From positions 3,720,001 through 3,784,000 of the forward strand of contig NW_024468913.1 of NCBI RefSeq assembly GCF_011745365.1: a DNA stretch of 64,000 nt. Reading direction: 5' to 3'. This document shows, piece after piece, positions 10,390 to 24,299 of the stretch; the stretch's first letter is position 1; every line of letters starts with the position of its first letter. The stretch comes from Cryphonectria parasitica EP155 (Eukaryota; Ascomycota; Sordariomycetes; Diaporthales; Cryphonectriaceae). The notes below the pieces were generated by a model that ran no database searches, had not been told where the DNA came from, and was given only the letters and a program-made list of their open reading frames with translations. A program made the translations under genes and the position numbers.

Positions 10390-13300
10390 TTTAGACTGCG
10401 CGCATGGTTTTGGACGATTCGTACATGTGTATGTGAATTGGCCGTGGTTTCTGCACACGAGAAGCCACCTCAGCTGGATTTGGATTGCAGAGTTGAGGTG
10501 TTGCCAGGATGGGATGGCTAAGCTATGCTTTCGACCTCGATTGAGGATGGTGGACGCGTCTGGCGCGTCTGGACGGGTTGCTCTCCCATCATTTGCGCCT
10601 GCACGGCTAGGGTAAATGTGCCAAGTGGGGGCACCCGTGGCCTATCTTATCGATAAGTCCTAGCTAGTAGTTGAAGTATCTAGTCCTCATTGGGCCACCG
10701 CAGGAGTGTGACGCTTAGAAGGACTTTCCTATGGTCGCAACATCTCCATCTGTGTGGCCTCCAGAGCCACCACTTTTTGCGGGTTCAAGCAAGCTGTCAC
10801 TGGCTTGGCGTTCTTCTTGGACTGGAGGCTTGGTCATGAGCCCGAAATTCGCCGTCGCCTACACCGGTAGAAGGGAAGTCTTGTAAGCCTCGGATGAACT
10901 CGTGCAAAATGGTTGTTGGATGTTTCTCCTGAACTGTGCCAAAGGTGTGACATCGTCGTACCAGACCTCTGGGCGTCTCGAGTTGTCGACCGGCGGTCGG
11001 GACGTCAGTAGTTATGCTCCGAGCCCTCTGGGAGCACTTTCTCCTTGTCTCTCTGCGAACAACCGGCAACACGATCCATCGTGCGCCGTGTCATCTCTTC
11101 TCTATCTCTCTCATGAGTGATGAAACCCCATGAGCATGAGAAGGCTGCAGGTCTATCAGGCGATGCGAGGCCCAAGACTCGGTATGGAGCCCTAAGGGAA
11201 CGGAACAGGACGTGGTCTGTCGTCCCGGATGATCGATCCGTCGAGGAGGGCTGCACGACGAGTTTTGAAACAACGAATCAGGCAATCCACACTTGCGCCC
11301 GTCGCGAACCCCCTGGAGGAGCCAAAACACTGGGTGGTCCAAGAGCCTTGTTACATGACTTGCTTCAAAGTTGCGCCAGGACCCTCTGGACACAGCTAAC
11401 AGATAGTTGACATCGAATCAAGAAAGAAATGCGCAGAGCGCGAAAGTGTTTACTTCATACAGGTCATCACCAGCAGTGCAGCCGTGGATCTAGACTACCC
11501 GTCGTACGTACAACGTATGTATGTATGCTATGATCCAACCCCGAATCGAGGATCGGCTCCCAGCGTTTCTCTACAGACACGTCTCTAGGCAAGAAAGCCT
11601 CGACGGCCCTCAGAGCTCCGGGCACAGCTTTGGAAGGCCAGTGGATCTGAGCTGCCTGATGTGCAGTCAGGATCCTGTGTTAGACCACAGAACCGTCGTA
11701 CTGTAATGGCGATGACGAGGCCTCGAGCCCCTGGAGGGTCCAAACAAGGCTTTGCATTCCCGATGATCCGAGCTTTGTTGCTCTTGCTCCGTATTTCAAG
11801 TTAGATGTGGAACAGATGTTTTCCCGGGAGGAGTGAGTTGAAGAAGTGGACGGCTCCGTGATCCATCTTGTAGCCTCACTCGGTTCTGACTGTCCCTGAC
11901 ATATGATATGGAATGTGGTGGTACACAGAGAGGTTGGGTGCCCAGGTGACCGTCCCAACGCACCAACGCACCAAGTCCTTGCCCTGAGTGGTATGCAATG
12001 TACCATGGGAGAGACTTAGTTCCTCACATTTTCTCCGCTTCTTTTCTTCAGTTTGCTGCCAACAAATGAACAATAGCAGGCTCCGTAACGTTAACGATCT
12101 CCGTCCGCTATGAAACTAAACCAGCCAACTGGTTCTTGATATTGCTGGTCGGAAACCCAGGCGGGGGCCTATGAGGCTAGCAGAGATCTCCGTCTTGTTT
12201 ATCTACTTTGAAAGACCAACTGCAACCCAAGAGATCCTCTGCACTAGTGACGCCTCTTGCTTCCTGTTCCTGACGCTGTGTTTCCTCGCTGGCCGCAGCC
12301 GCACACTGCGCGCTCTAGGCACATTCTGGAAGAAATCTACCATGGTTGTACGAGATAGGTATGTACTTCCAGGCGTCTCACCACCTCATTATGTACTAGA
12401 GTTGCCACAGGCCTGTTGAAAGTCCTCAGACCCCACCGTTTGATGAAGACCTGCCCGAAGTGAGGTACCGATGCTTACAGGCTTCAAGGGTGAAGTACTT
12501 CCTATCTCCCTTGTCACAAATTGTGTAGTCGGCCCCTAGCTCGTTACCCCTACCCGCTAGTGAGACCAATATGGTAGCCACCCGCCGTAACCTCCAACCT
12601 GGTAGTGTGTCTGTATCGCCTGGAGACGCTCTTCGCCGCTTGGGGACCCCCAGGGGCGGTGGGGGGAAAAACCACTGGCAGACGAGACCCTGGGGCCCTG
12701 CTAGCACACTCAAGCACCCTATCTGGCCCACTGTGCTGAACCTGAATCTTCCTGCCTGCGTGGTGTGCGTGTGCTACTCTTCCCCCCCCCCTCCCTGACC
12801 TCCCCTGACCTTCAACTCCCGTTCTCAAGTCGTGTTGCGGCATCAATCCGTTCCGGTCGTGTCAAAACATTTCTGTCTTCTATGCGGCAATACCAAGATT
12901 GACTCGTTCCTCCTGCATCCTTCATAGCTTCTGGACCCCTTTGTGATTATTGTGTGTTGATTTCTCTGTTTTGTGTTCTCTTCTTTTTTTCCCTTCTCCT
13001 CTTCCTCCCCCTTGTCACTACTGCTGTCATTATCACACCAATCATCATCACCAGCAATCAACGACATCATTACGTCGCGCGCGCGAGAAAGAGGAGAGGC
13101 CTGAGCTCTGTGCCACCCCAGTCGAGCCATCGCCTACTACCCCTTGCCCTGCCTGCCCTGTTCTGCCCTGGCCTGTCTTGCCTGGTCCTCTTTTGGTCTG
13201 CAAGCGCCACCCTGATTACCACCTCACACATTCACATCCACTCTATCACACATCCTGCTTCATATCTGCAACCACAGACGGCCAACGAACTCCTTCCCAA

Positions 13301-13420
13301 AGCTGTCGTACCAAGATTGAGGCTTAAACAAACGACTCTCCCCCCATCAACCTTCCTCTGTGCAATATCCAACGACCACAACTCGACCGTTTTACAAAGC
13401 ATCACCCGTTTGAATTTAAT
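10390..13420. other. 3 kb intergenic region without a supportable gene
   Basis: This lies between the starts of CENP-T (minus) and RAC1 (plus). Open frames on both strands are short (up to about 125 codons), lack domains and show no plausible splice partners. It must contain both promoters. From about 12960 the plus strand becomes pyrimidine rich, which fits the RAC1 leader. Confidence 0.4.
12961..13420 (+). promoter_or_regulatory. Pyrimidine-rich promoter/5' leader of RAC1
   Basis: Long T/C runs with CTTCTTTTTT-like segments, then CA-rich sequence, lead up to the ATG at 13421. This is the usual look of the core promoter and leader of strongly expressed filamentous-fungal genes. No TATA box can be assigned. 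Confidence 0.4.
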
Positions 13421-14617
<1,197 letters not shown>

Positions 14618-15654
14618 ACGACCCGACCGGCCGAACCATGGCAGAACTCGTGCTGGACCAATTGATCGCCATGCGACGTCGCCGCCGCCGAATTCAATGT
14701 ATCAAGAGAGGGGAAAAGCTTTTAGAACGGCCGGACTGCTTAACCTCAGAAAGGCTAACCATCACCTTTTAGAGGGGAGCGTGGACAGGGGGGGGGCACC
14801 CATCCGATTTCCAAAATATTCTGCTGCTACATTTCCTGCGAAAGCATCCTATGAACAACGAGGGCGGGCTGAGGCGAACGGATGATACCGTTAATACTCT
14901 TTCCCAGTGTATTCTTGGAGCAGAAAAAGGCCTCCCTCCGATGGCATTGGGGAAGGGGACTTCGTTCTTGGCAGTGTGACTATGGTCTTCTGGCATCTGA
15001 GTTGCTTTGAAGCTTGGAACATCACGGTCTCAGCACAATGTCGGTCTTCCTAGCCAGTTTCTCTTTGTTTCTTGTGCAGCAAGATGGGCGTACACACAGC
15101 ATCACTTTCAAATGATTTACAACAACAAAAACAACACACACACACACACAAACCCCAAGCCCCTCAAGGATATCCCCAGAATTTTGATTTGGTTCTTTGT
15201 AGATAGCAGCTGGTGAGGTGAGGATTAGCCAACCAAGGGGCTGGTAAGGGAAGGAGAGGAGACTTCTGATATTTTCGCGTGTTACCTTTTTTTTTTTCTA
15301 GCCAAGGGTTTCTGTTGTTTGGGATGGGAGTCTCCAATACTTCTTACTACATGTAACCTCGCATGATAAACACTGATCTCACAAAATATCTGGTCTTTCG
15401 GACTCATAGTGAAACTAACGAGACATGACAAACTGTGCTTGATTTTCTAGCAGTCTCTGGTGGAGCTGAAAGGGGTATCATGCGAAAGCATAAAACTAAC
15501 TCTATCGAACAGCGCCATGAGGCAAATGACGCCCCGGGCAAACATAAAACAGCTTCTCGCTGGCGGTACCAATCATAGGTAACGACACACCTCACTGGTA
15601 AAATTCCGCCGGGTATGGCCTTCCCCCACGACCCGGAATGCGACCGGCTGTTTC
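14618..15654. other. Convergent 3' intergenic region
   Basis: About 1 kb separates the RAC1 and NOP6 stops. It contains a short CA repeat near 15136-15151 and a T run near 15290. I see no gene. Confidence 0.45.
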
Positions 15655-16816
15655 CTACGACCTGCGACCCGGGACGTGAGCACGCCTGCTCGGGTGAACC
15701 ATTTGTTCCTCGCGGTCCTCGTCCTTCTGCACGACTTCCTTGCCCGCCCTCGCCTTGGCATTCTCCAGCTTCTCCTGCTCCTCCTTCGCGATGCGCCTGC
15801 CCCGCTGCTCGTTCAGCCGCCTGTTCTTCTCGGCGACCTTGTCCATGCGGCCCTCGGTCTTGCCGCCGCCACCGGCCGTCAGCTCGACGTTGATGCGCCG
15901 CGTGGAGCCCTTGGCGTCGGTGAGCTCGGTATGGTGGAACTTGGCCAGGCACGTCTTCATGTGCGCGTAGTTGTCGAACTCGACAAAGGCGATGCCGCGG
16001 GATTTTGAGGGCTGGCTGCGCTCGGTCAGGAGGCGCACGGAGGTGGGCTTCAGGGCGGCGAAGTGGGCCTTGATGTCGGCTTGGGTCGCGGTGTAAGGGA
16101 GGTTGCCTGTTTTGCGGAGAAAAGGGGGGGGGGGAGGGGGACGGATTAGCAAAATCGTAGAAAAAAAATAAAGGGGACTGTAGGGACGGGGGAGGAGAGG
16201 AAGATTTACTGCACGTACCAATGAAGCATATGAACCTGTTGTTCTTGCCAGGCTTGCTATCGTCCTCATTGACAGCATCGACGTTGCTCTCCTTTTCGCC
16301 ATCGGCTCCTTCCTGCTCTTTCTTGGCCTTCTTTCCCTTCTTTGTTTTCTTCGTGTCGCCCTCGGCCTCTTCCACAGGGTGGTCGTCCTCACCAGACTTG
16401 GCCTTCTTCGCCTTCTTGTCCTTCTTGCTCTTCTTCTTGCCCTCCTCTTCGTCCACAGTTGTCGTCGTCTCAGTAGCCTCCTCTACCTTGTTCTTCTTTT
16501 CTTTCTTCTCCTTCTTGCTCTTCTTGCTCTTCTTCTTCTCCTCTTCCACCGCAGCACCCCCCTTCACAACAGCATCCACATCTATAGCCTCATCCTCAAC
16601 ATCAAACTCCTCATGATTCAGAGCCTCGGCTTGCTCGGCCTTGCGCTCCTTGTGGCTCTTCTTCTTGTCGCCCTTGCCCTTGTCCTGCTTGCTCTTCTTC
16701 GCCTTCTTGGGCACGGCGGCCGCGGTACCGTATTCCTCTTCCTCCGCTTCGGTAAGCTTGCGCTTCTTAGACGGGGTCGCGACCTTCTTCTCCGCCCTGG
16801 AGTCGGACTTGGACAT
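15655..16816 (-). CDS. NOP6: NOP6-like nucleolar RRM protein
   Basis: Exons 16816-16219 and 16106-15655 encode 349 residues; the 112 bp intron holds a G/C homopolymer (16118-16128). Residues 1-190 are strongly Lys/Glu rich with repeated KKSKKEKKEKK-type blocks, as in many nucleolar proteins. One RRM begins at about residue 195 with RNP2 FICFIGNLPY, split by the intron, and has RNP1 as RGIAFVEF. A basic helical tail follows (NRRLNEQRGRRIAKEEQEKL). This layout matches yeast Nop6, an RNA-binding factor of early 40S (90S) pre-ribosomes. The frame does not stop at the intron, so an unspliced reading gives a spurious longer protein that ends further downstream. Confidence 0.82.
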
Positions 16817-17741
16817 CTTTTCGTTTCTTTCCTTTTTCTTCTTCTTCTTCTTCTTCCTAGATGGGAAGGGGAGAGTTGCACAGGTCTTGTACTGTACTGT
16901 TGAATTGGCTGAATGGAATTTGGTTTTTGCAGGAAAGGTCCTAGCTCTCTCCTTACAAAGAAGAGGAATTCGGGGAAAGGGAGAGGAAAATTTATGTCGG
17001 GCGGGGAATGGATATACTCGAAAAGATGTTCACATAATTTTCTGCCGCCGTTCAACCTTGTAAGAAGAGATGACAAGGGAAGGAAGACAGAAAAAGAATA
17101 TGCGCCAGTGCGATAAGATAAGAACAATACAGTGGCACTATATCCACCATACTACCCACCACCTACCATTCTACCTGAGGCCACTTCCACTCCTGGCTGG
17201 TATCATGCGGCGACATGTAATTGATGCCTTCGAAGTTCTGGACACTTTCAGACCTAGTCTTGCCTCCCTGCGGAACACCACTTGATGCCTTTTTGAGCCA
17301 CTAGTTACTGACACTGACGGCCAACAGCAGAGGCGTCAGCGCCTATATTGGAGCCACCCTTGTTTACATGAAAGTTCGACCGCGGAGCGCATGGGACACA
17401 ACTAGCTGAGTTTCGACAGCGTCTAGAATTATTGCGAGTCTAGAAATCTACCATGATGTCCCCACCGGATACTCTCCCCATAAATGGATACATGACTAGA
17501 AAGAAACACCCCCTCATTACTCTCCTGACACCCCGTGACCTCCCTGCCATATAATTTCAAGCATGATCCATCCCCTACCCCAGATTTCTACCAGAGGTGA
17601 GCTGTCGAAAACGAGCCCGCCAAGTCAGAACTGTGTACAGACAGGTAGCAGGGCTTCGGTCGGCTTGGGATGCATGGTTGTAGATGGTCAGACTCCGAGA
17701 AGGCTCGCCAGTGGGGTGTGCAGTCCGAACACCGCCGCGGC
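16817..17741. other. Intergenic region upstream of NOP6
   Basis: This holds the NOP6 promoter (minus strand), with a TTC-rich run at 16838-16857, and the 3' flank of the Gly-rich gene. No gene is supported. Confidence 0.4.
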
Positions 17742-20087
17742 CTAGACGACGAGGGCCAAAAGAAATGAGGAGCTCCGTCGGTCAGCAGCAGCGTGGCCAA
17801 GGGACCGTGTTACATGTGCCGCCGTCTCGTATGCCGGTGTAGAGTACGTCTCCGTTGGACCAGCATCCACTTCCCTAGCGCCGATTCCAACGCCGTTCAC
17901 GGTGACGACAGCAACAGTCGAGATGATGCCGCCTGCTCCTGCATTGCCTAGGCTGCCTCCGTTCCCGAGCCCGTTGCCACCTGATCCCGCGCCTCCGAGT
18001 CCACCTCCGAGTCCACCTCCCAGGCCGCCGCCCAAACCGCCGCCCAAGCCGCCTGCACCCTCGCTGCCAGCCGTTACCACTTCAGTGACGGTCGACGAAA
18101 CAACGGTCTCCGTCGTGACTGAGATAGCAGTGATGGTAGATCCTGCGCCACCAGCTCCGTTGCCACCGAGACCATTTCCCATACCGTTTCCCATGCCATT
18201 TCCGAGGCCATCGCAATCATCCCCGCCTAGACCATTACCGACACCGTTGCCGGACCCAGATCCTGCGGGACCGTATGTGTAGCCGCCAGGCCCATTTCCA
18301 TTGCCACCAAGTCCCGATCCACCCAGGCCATTGCCGCCCAGTCCATTGCCAGAGCCAGATGCTGCGCCTCCAGCAGGAACAGCGAGAACAGTGACTGTAG
18401 CTTGGGCTCCATTGCCTCCCAGACTACCGGCACCTCCAAGGCCACCAGAGCCGCCGATACCACCGGCACCTCCAAGACCGTTTCCGAGGCCAGAATCAAC
18501 TCCGTTTCCATTTCCGTTGCCGTAGGCTCCGCTTTCTGAACCGCCCAGACCTGAGCCTCCTGATCCAGTGCCACCCAGACCTGTGCCTCCGAGTCCAGAG
18601 CCACCAAGGCCTGAATTAGCTCCAGGCGCGAGAATGGTGATTGTTTGAATAGGCGCACCGGCCCCTGCGACTCCATTGTCCATACCATTGCCAGCCCCAG
18701 CGCCGTTGTCATTGCCAATGCCGGGTCCATTCTCACCTATGCCGTTTCCAAGGCCGCTGCCCAGTCCTGACCCGTTCATATTCTCGCAGTCATCACCACC
18801 AGCGGGGCCTCCAAGGTCAAGTCCGCCGAGTCCATTGCCGAGTCCATTGCCAAGGCTGTTGCCGAGTTCGTTGCCATTGCCACCGCCATAGGCTCCATTT
18901 CCCAAACCAGATCCGCCGAGGCTGATGCCAGAGCCAGAGCCAACGCCGCTTCCAACACCAAGTTCACCTCCAGCGCCGGGAATTAGGACAGTGACCGTTT
19001 CGGTGGGTGCACCCGGTGCACCAGAGTCTCCAAGGCCATTGCCCAGCCCATTCCCGCCGAGGCCGCTTCCGAGGTTGTTGCCGTTGTTACCACCAGAGGC
19101 TCCATTTCCCAAGCCAGTTCCGAGTCCAGATCCTGGGCCACTAACATCTCCTAACCCATCGCAATCGTCCCATTCACCTCCAAGACCAGATCCACCAAGT
19201 CCGTTTCCATTGGCTCCGTTCCCTGAACCAAATCCGCCCAGATCCGAGAAAGACCCAGAACCGGCTCCAGTTGGTAAGGCAAGGACCGTGATTGTGGCGG
19301 GGCCTCCAGCAACTGCAAGGCCGTTTCCGAGTCCATTTTCACCTAGAGCGTTGCCGCTCAGGCCGTTTCCAATTCCATTACCATAGACACCAGCACCAAG
19401 ACCTCCAGCTGCTGGGCCACCGAGAACGCCGGCACCGAGGCCACCAAGGCCATTTCCTCCGAGGCCATTCTCGTCACAGTCGTCCATGTGGGAGATCTCA
19501 TAAGAGTTACCAAGACCCCTAGAAGAAAGTTTGACATCGCGATTGACTGAGTCGAAAGCAAGAGGGGAGACGGTGGGTGTTGAGATGCTGAAAGGGGGGA
19601 CTGGGGATGACAGAACAGCAGTAGCAGCAGCAGAAGCTTGCAGTAAAACAGAAGTGGCAGTTCCAAAGACGGAGATTTCGGAGAGGGTGACATCAGGAGA
19701 TACGATGCCAGACAAGGCCGAGATGCCAAAAGACGGAGTGGTTGAATCAGTAGGAACAGACAAAGACGCAAGGGTGGTGAGCACAAGTGATGAGCCATCA
19801 ACAGCGGAGATCTGGCTCATTTGAATATCAATCTCCAGGTGGATGTCAGGGCTTGAGGCCCCAACTTTGATGGTCTGGGGAAAGCCGAAGCTTCCAGTAC
19901 TTCCCTGTCCAGGAGATATATCCACGGTGGCTGTGTTGATGCTTTCAGGGTCTGTATAGAGTAGGGTCAGTACATGCGATCATTCGAAGGGACCAATAAG
20001 AGACAGACCAATCTGGAGGGTCCCTGCGCAGGTGGTGTCAGACCACAACAGAGCCCCGAGGCTTGCCGCCCAGACGGTGGATCTCAT
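17742..20087 (-). CDS. Secreted modular Gly/Asn/Leu-repeat protein, unknown function
   Basis: Exons 20087-20009 and 19951-17742 encode 762 residues. The short first exon supplies a signal peptide (MRSTVWAASLGALLWSDTTC) and splices to DPESINTATVDI. Residues to about 180 are Ser/Thr/Val rich. The rest is built from GNGLGG/GSGLGG-type repeats interrupted by short beta-strand-like segments (TITVLALP, TVTVLIPG, TITILAPG, TVTVLAVP, STITAISV) at about 245, 344, 462, 544 and 632. Asp-Asp-Cys sites occur at about 183, 288, 413 and 604. I know no family with this arrangement. It is likely a cell-wall or extracellular matrix protein. The C-terminal hydrophobic tail (FLLALVV) is short for a GPI signal. 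The coding strand has no stop over 2.2 kb and the repeats vary at codon third positions, so the gene is under use. Confidence 0.75.
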
Positions 20088-21924
20088 GATGAGCAATGGA
20101 GACGAGACCAAGGTGGGACCGATCGAAAGACTGTGTATGGTAAGAGAGTGTGTATAGAAGAACCGCCGAAAATTGCTGCACGCAAAGGGATGATCTCCAA
20201 AAAAGAGTGAAGAGCAAGGAGAGCGAGAGAAGTGATGAACGTGAGAAGTTAGAAGCACAATCCAAAAAGGCCAAAATGAGTGACGTTCTCTAAACGTATT
20301 ATAGGCTGGTAATGGCGATGTGTGGTGATGTGTCGAGGTGGGCGAAGTAAGTGGTTGAAGAGAAGAGGAAGAGGAAGAGGAAGAGGTCAAGGGCAGAAGT
20401 CAAGGAAGCGGTTGAGAAGATATAGGGGCAGAAGAAGTCAACAATGGAGACCGGCGCCTTCCATAACAGATGTCTTGCCATGATGGATGGAATCATGGAA
20501 GGCGCCAGGGCTTGGTAGGCATTCATGAAAAGCACCTTCTGCACCGAGAACAGTAAAGCAGGCTGTGAGCATGCCCCTGCCCAGAGGCCGTGCACCGCAA
20601 CTCATTGCATTCCCCAACCCGTGCAACTACCAGCTAACCCTGTGCCAGTCATGTGGAGGAAGGCAGCGTCTCGCCACATGCATCCTTCCATGAGAGACCG
20701 TCCCGGGCCTGCCTACATCGTTCAATCATTTACAGTCTGGGCCCGTCCCACTGCGTGATTAGAGAAGGTGCCTTGCAGGCACAATAGGCCATGAGGCTCC
20801 AGACTCCAGCAGCAGGCGATATGTGGAAGGCACTGCCAACAGAGTTTGCAAGGATTGCCTACTCATTTCCCCTTGTTCCCAGACCTCGAAGGAGCCATCT
20901 CGCATTTCGTGCAAGCCGGTCAGAGTTCCCCAACAGATGCTTGCCGCTAAGGTATATGTGCGCGCTGGGTCGGGTGGCAAAGTGACGTGATTGGTTGCGA
21001 GCGTTCAGGAAGCGGGATCTCTCGAGGAAGAGGCAGTCGCACACAATTCTGCCGGCTGGTTCGATGCGGTCTGATTGACTTGATGATCTCTTGTGGCCCT
21101 TCAAGCAGCTATGCACCTGAGAAGAAAAGAAAGAAGAAGAGAAGAGAAGATCAGAAGAAAAAGAAGATATAGACAAGAATATGTACGCTCGCCGGGTCTT
21201 TGATGTCCATGAGATACCAATATCACCTAATTCCTTGGTTCTTCCTCCGCAAGGGCAAGCCCATTGTTTTGCGTGCCTCGGACCCTACAAGACCAGCGTA
21301 AATGTAGTGCTTCTCGCCCCTTCCAGAGTCGAGAGAGCCAGGATGAAATAGAAGTCTGATGCAAACTTGAACGAAACGTAGAATTTTCTTCTCTGCTGAC
21401 AATCCACCAATGGGATGCTGCAGGTGCTCTGATGTGGTATTGCACGGCCGGGGAAGCTTTGTGACTCTTGAACGAACAGGAAAGAAGAAAGAATATAATC
21501 CAAGGTAAATGAATCTGATCTGATCAAATTGATGAAAAGTCCCCCCCCCCCCTCCTTCCACACAAAAAGAGGTAGATAGGTCGTACGCCTGGCCTGTTGA
21601 GGACGGCTGTCGTGGGACATCTGCGTCTTTGCGAATTCTGCGCTGAAAACATTCAAGAAAGAAAAAAGGATAAGAAAAGAAGAAAGAGGAAGAAGAGCTG
21701 TTGGTGCAGGCCATTGAGATCGGGAATGCCGGTCGCTGATGCTTGGTGGATCTGCAAGCTTCGTGCATTCAAGCGACGAGCCACGTTATCGTCTGTTTGC
21801 GACGGAGAATAGAATGATTCCCATTGCTGCAGTTTGACACAGGAGAGGGGGGGGGGGGGGGGGAGTGAGGTCCAGACCTCGCCGGACCGAAGAGACAGGA
21901 GGGGAGAATCCAGAAGGGACGTGA
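20088..21924. other. Intergenic region, no gene seen
   Basis: This holds the promoter of the Gly-rich gene (minus strand) and the 3' flank of RSR1. It includes an AG-rich stretch near 21118-21180, a C run at 21540-21552, an AG-rich stretch near 21655-21700 and a G17 run at 21847-21863. Open frames here are low complexity. Confidence 0.4.
21847..21863. repeat. Homopolymer G17 downstream of RSR1
   Basis: Seventeen consecutive G residues lie about 60 bp beyond the RSR1 stop. Confidence 0.95.
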
Positions 21925-23203
21925 TCACAGGATCAGACATCGTGGGTGGTCCTTGCGTCTCCTCCGTCGTTGTTTGCGGTTCCTGTCGGTGTCTCGATAT
22001 CTACTGGTGTCGTCCGTATCATCCATCGCCTCCATGGCATCGTCTGCCCTCAGCATCTGTCGACAGATGTCGATAAAGACTTCGTCGACGTTTGCTGTCG
22101 ATCCCTGTCAACATGCACTCCTCTCCTCCTGGTCAACAAGGGCAGCCACTCACTTCTGGTCCTAGCACTCGCCTCGTAATAAGGCGCGCCCCATTGTTGC
22201 GAGATAGCAAAAGCCTTGGTCCGTTGGACCTGTCGCTGGTCCTCAAGGTCGGCCTTGTTGCCGATGATGACGATGGGCACGTCCTCCCTGTCCTTGATGC
22301 GCAGAATCTCTTCCCTCAGCCCATACAGCTCTGCCAGCGAGGACGGCGACGTGATGCTGAACACCAGGAGAAAGCCCTGGCCATTTTTCATGTAGACATC
22401 CCTCATAGATGCTATGCAGTGTCAGTAAAGCTATTTTCTGAACAAAATGGGGACCAGTGTGTATGTGTGCCATGTCTTACTGAATTGTTCTGTCCCTGCA
22501 GTGTCGAGGCTGGACCAGGGTCAGTCCTGTGCGGCTCAACCGAGACACCATGTCTGACACAACAACGCACTCACATTTCCAGGACTACTTGCCGACCCTA
22601 TGATACACATTAGTGATCGTGAGGATAGGGAAGATGGATGAGAAAAAGAAACACCGAGACCACTGCCTAGGAGAGACAAGTCTTACATCGACAGCAAGTT
22701 GTTTCTGGTAAGAGTCCTCGATAGTCGGATCATAACTCTCGATCCACTCTTGGTGAACGAATTGTGCTGTTGATGGCGGATCGGTCAGTTTAGCGTTCAC
22801 ATGATCACTCCTCATGTTGGGATGACAGGCTGCTAGACCAGGGGCCTTGAAGAATGCCCATGTCGATGGAGTGTGGTGGGGGATCCACTCACCAGTTAAG
22901 CAACTCTTCCCCACGCCGCCTGAAGTGCGAGAAAAGGGGGCTGTCAGTCAAATCTGCACGTTGCGGCCGCGAAACTTTGCAGCTAAGGGGGGTTGGGTGG
23001 GGAGGGGGATATGCGCAATGCAGATGGTGAGGGGGTTTATGAGCCCAAAAAGGGGGGGGGGGGGTGGTTCTCACCTGCTCCGAGAACGACGACCTGAAAC
23101 TCGCGACTGTGAGGCACACCTGTTTAGAAAATGCCAGAGAGGATGGGGACGAGAATGAGGTGGGGAGAACCGTGACTCACAAAGCTTGGTATCTTGACGG
23201 CAT
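21925..23203 (-). CDS. RSR1: Rap-like small GTPase RSR1/BUD1 (Krev-1)
   Basis: I assembled eight exons: 23203-23181, 23106-23075, 22919-22893, 22766-22687, 22597-22575, 22509-22481, 22411-22154 and 22094-21925. They total 642 nt and 213 residues, and all junctions keep phase with GT-AG ends. The P-loop GAGGVGKS is near residues 17-24, the Ras/Rap effector loop YDPTIEDSY follows, then DTAGTEQFTSM, the base motif NKADL and the SAR motif. The tail is polybasic (KQRRRRRK) and ends CLIL, a CaaX box for geranylgeranylation. Thr in DTAGTEQF, where Ras has Gln61, is the Rap/Rsr1 signature. The protein marks growth sites upstream of Cdc42. Four exons are under 30 nt. The first exon (MPSRYQAF) is the least certain part. 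Confidence 0.88.
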
Positions 23204-23310
23204 TGTCTCGACCCTGGCAGCACCTGCACCAAGCCTGACTCGGAGGTGCAGCAGGTCCAAGTAAAAAGAAGGAGGGAAGGGGGGGGCAAGGGAGCGGAGG
23301 GCGGAGGGGT

Positions 23311-23311
<1 letters not shown>

Positions 23312-23346
<35 letters not shown>
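23312..23346. repeat. Homopolymer A35 upstream of RSR1
   Basis: Thirty-five consecutive A residues lie about 110 bp upstream of the RSR1 start, so they are poly-T on the sense strand of that gene. G-rich sequence flanks them on the left. Confidence 0.95.
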
Positions 23347-23350
<4 letters not shown>

Positions 23351-24299
23351 GAAGCTTCGCCTGTCAATCGGGCAGAGCGATTTCACCGCAGGCGTGAACC
23401 GAACCGCCTTCGCCAAGGCCGTTCAGTGCCTGTGCGGGTGGGTCGCCGGGCGGGCGGTAGCAAAGTTCCGGACCCGTACAGACTTCGGCATGTAGCGGTG
23501 GTGGTTCGGTTGGAAAGAACTGACTCCCTCAGAAGAAGTTGGAAAATTGATCGAGTGCGGACAGACGACTTTATTTCAAAAAGTCAAGGGCCGTCGCAGA
23601 AAGTTGCAGGCGCGCGTAGATCCTTGCGAGATTCAGCCTTAGGGGGGCTGGAAGCGGGGGGGGGAGGGGCGCCGCAGAAACGGTTGACACGGAGGAAAGA
23701 CGTGGAAGCCGAGTGGAGGGGGCCGGCGTGTCGGTATAGCAGGATAAGCGGTAACTGTTGGGGTTGGCGAGAGAGAGGTCTGGGGTCGATGTCGAGCTCA
23801 AACTGGACCTTGGTGTGCCGCAATTGACCTTGACGAACGTGCTAGGTTCAGAGATGGGATTTGGGAATCTGGCCAAGTAAGGGCTGGCGAGGTTGTCGAA
23901 CCAACAGACCAAGTGGCACAAAATTGTGCGTCGAGGGTAGAAGAAGGGGGAGGGGAGAAAAGAGTTGCAAGTTATGTTGGAACTTCACATCAGGGATAAC
24001 CGTTCTGTCCTGGAATGGAGGGAGGCGCGGGGTTAGGTGCCAAGGCAAATGCCTCGGCGGCGTCGATTGGTGGAGGAGAGACGGTCGTTGTGCGTGGACT
24101 GCACCAGGGAAGGATCAATATCAAGAAGGAAAGTCCGAGGAGGGAATCTGGACTCGAAGACAAGAGAGGTCCGGATGGTGTGGAAGAACGCGCTCCGATG
24201 GGCAGTCAAAGCCGTGACCTCGTCCAGGCCGCCGAGGGAGTGTTGAGTGTTGAGGGTCGGGGTCGATAAGAAGAGGATGTTGAAAGAGGCGGCCTTTTT

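Noticed and set aside
17902..19386. Proline-rich plus-strand frames opposite the Gly-rich gene
   Set aside because: Pro-rich antisense of Gly-rich codons. The minus frame has a signal-peptide exon and a continuous reading, the plus frames do not.
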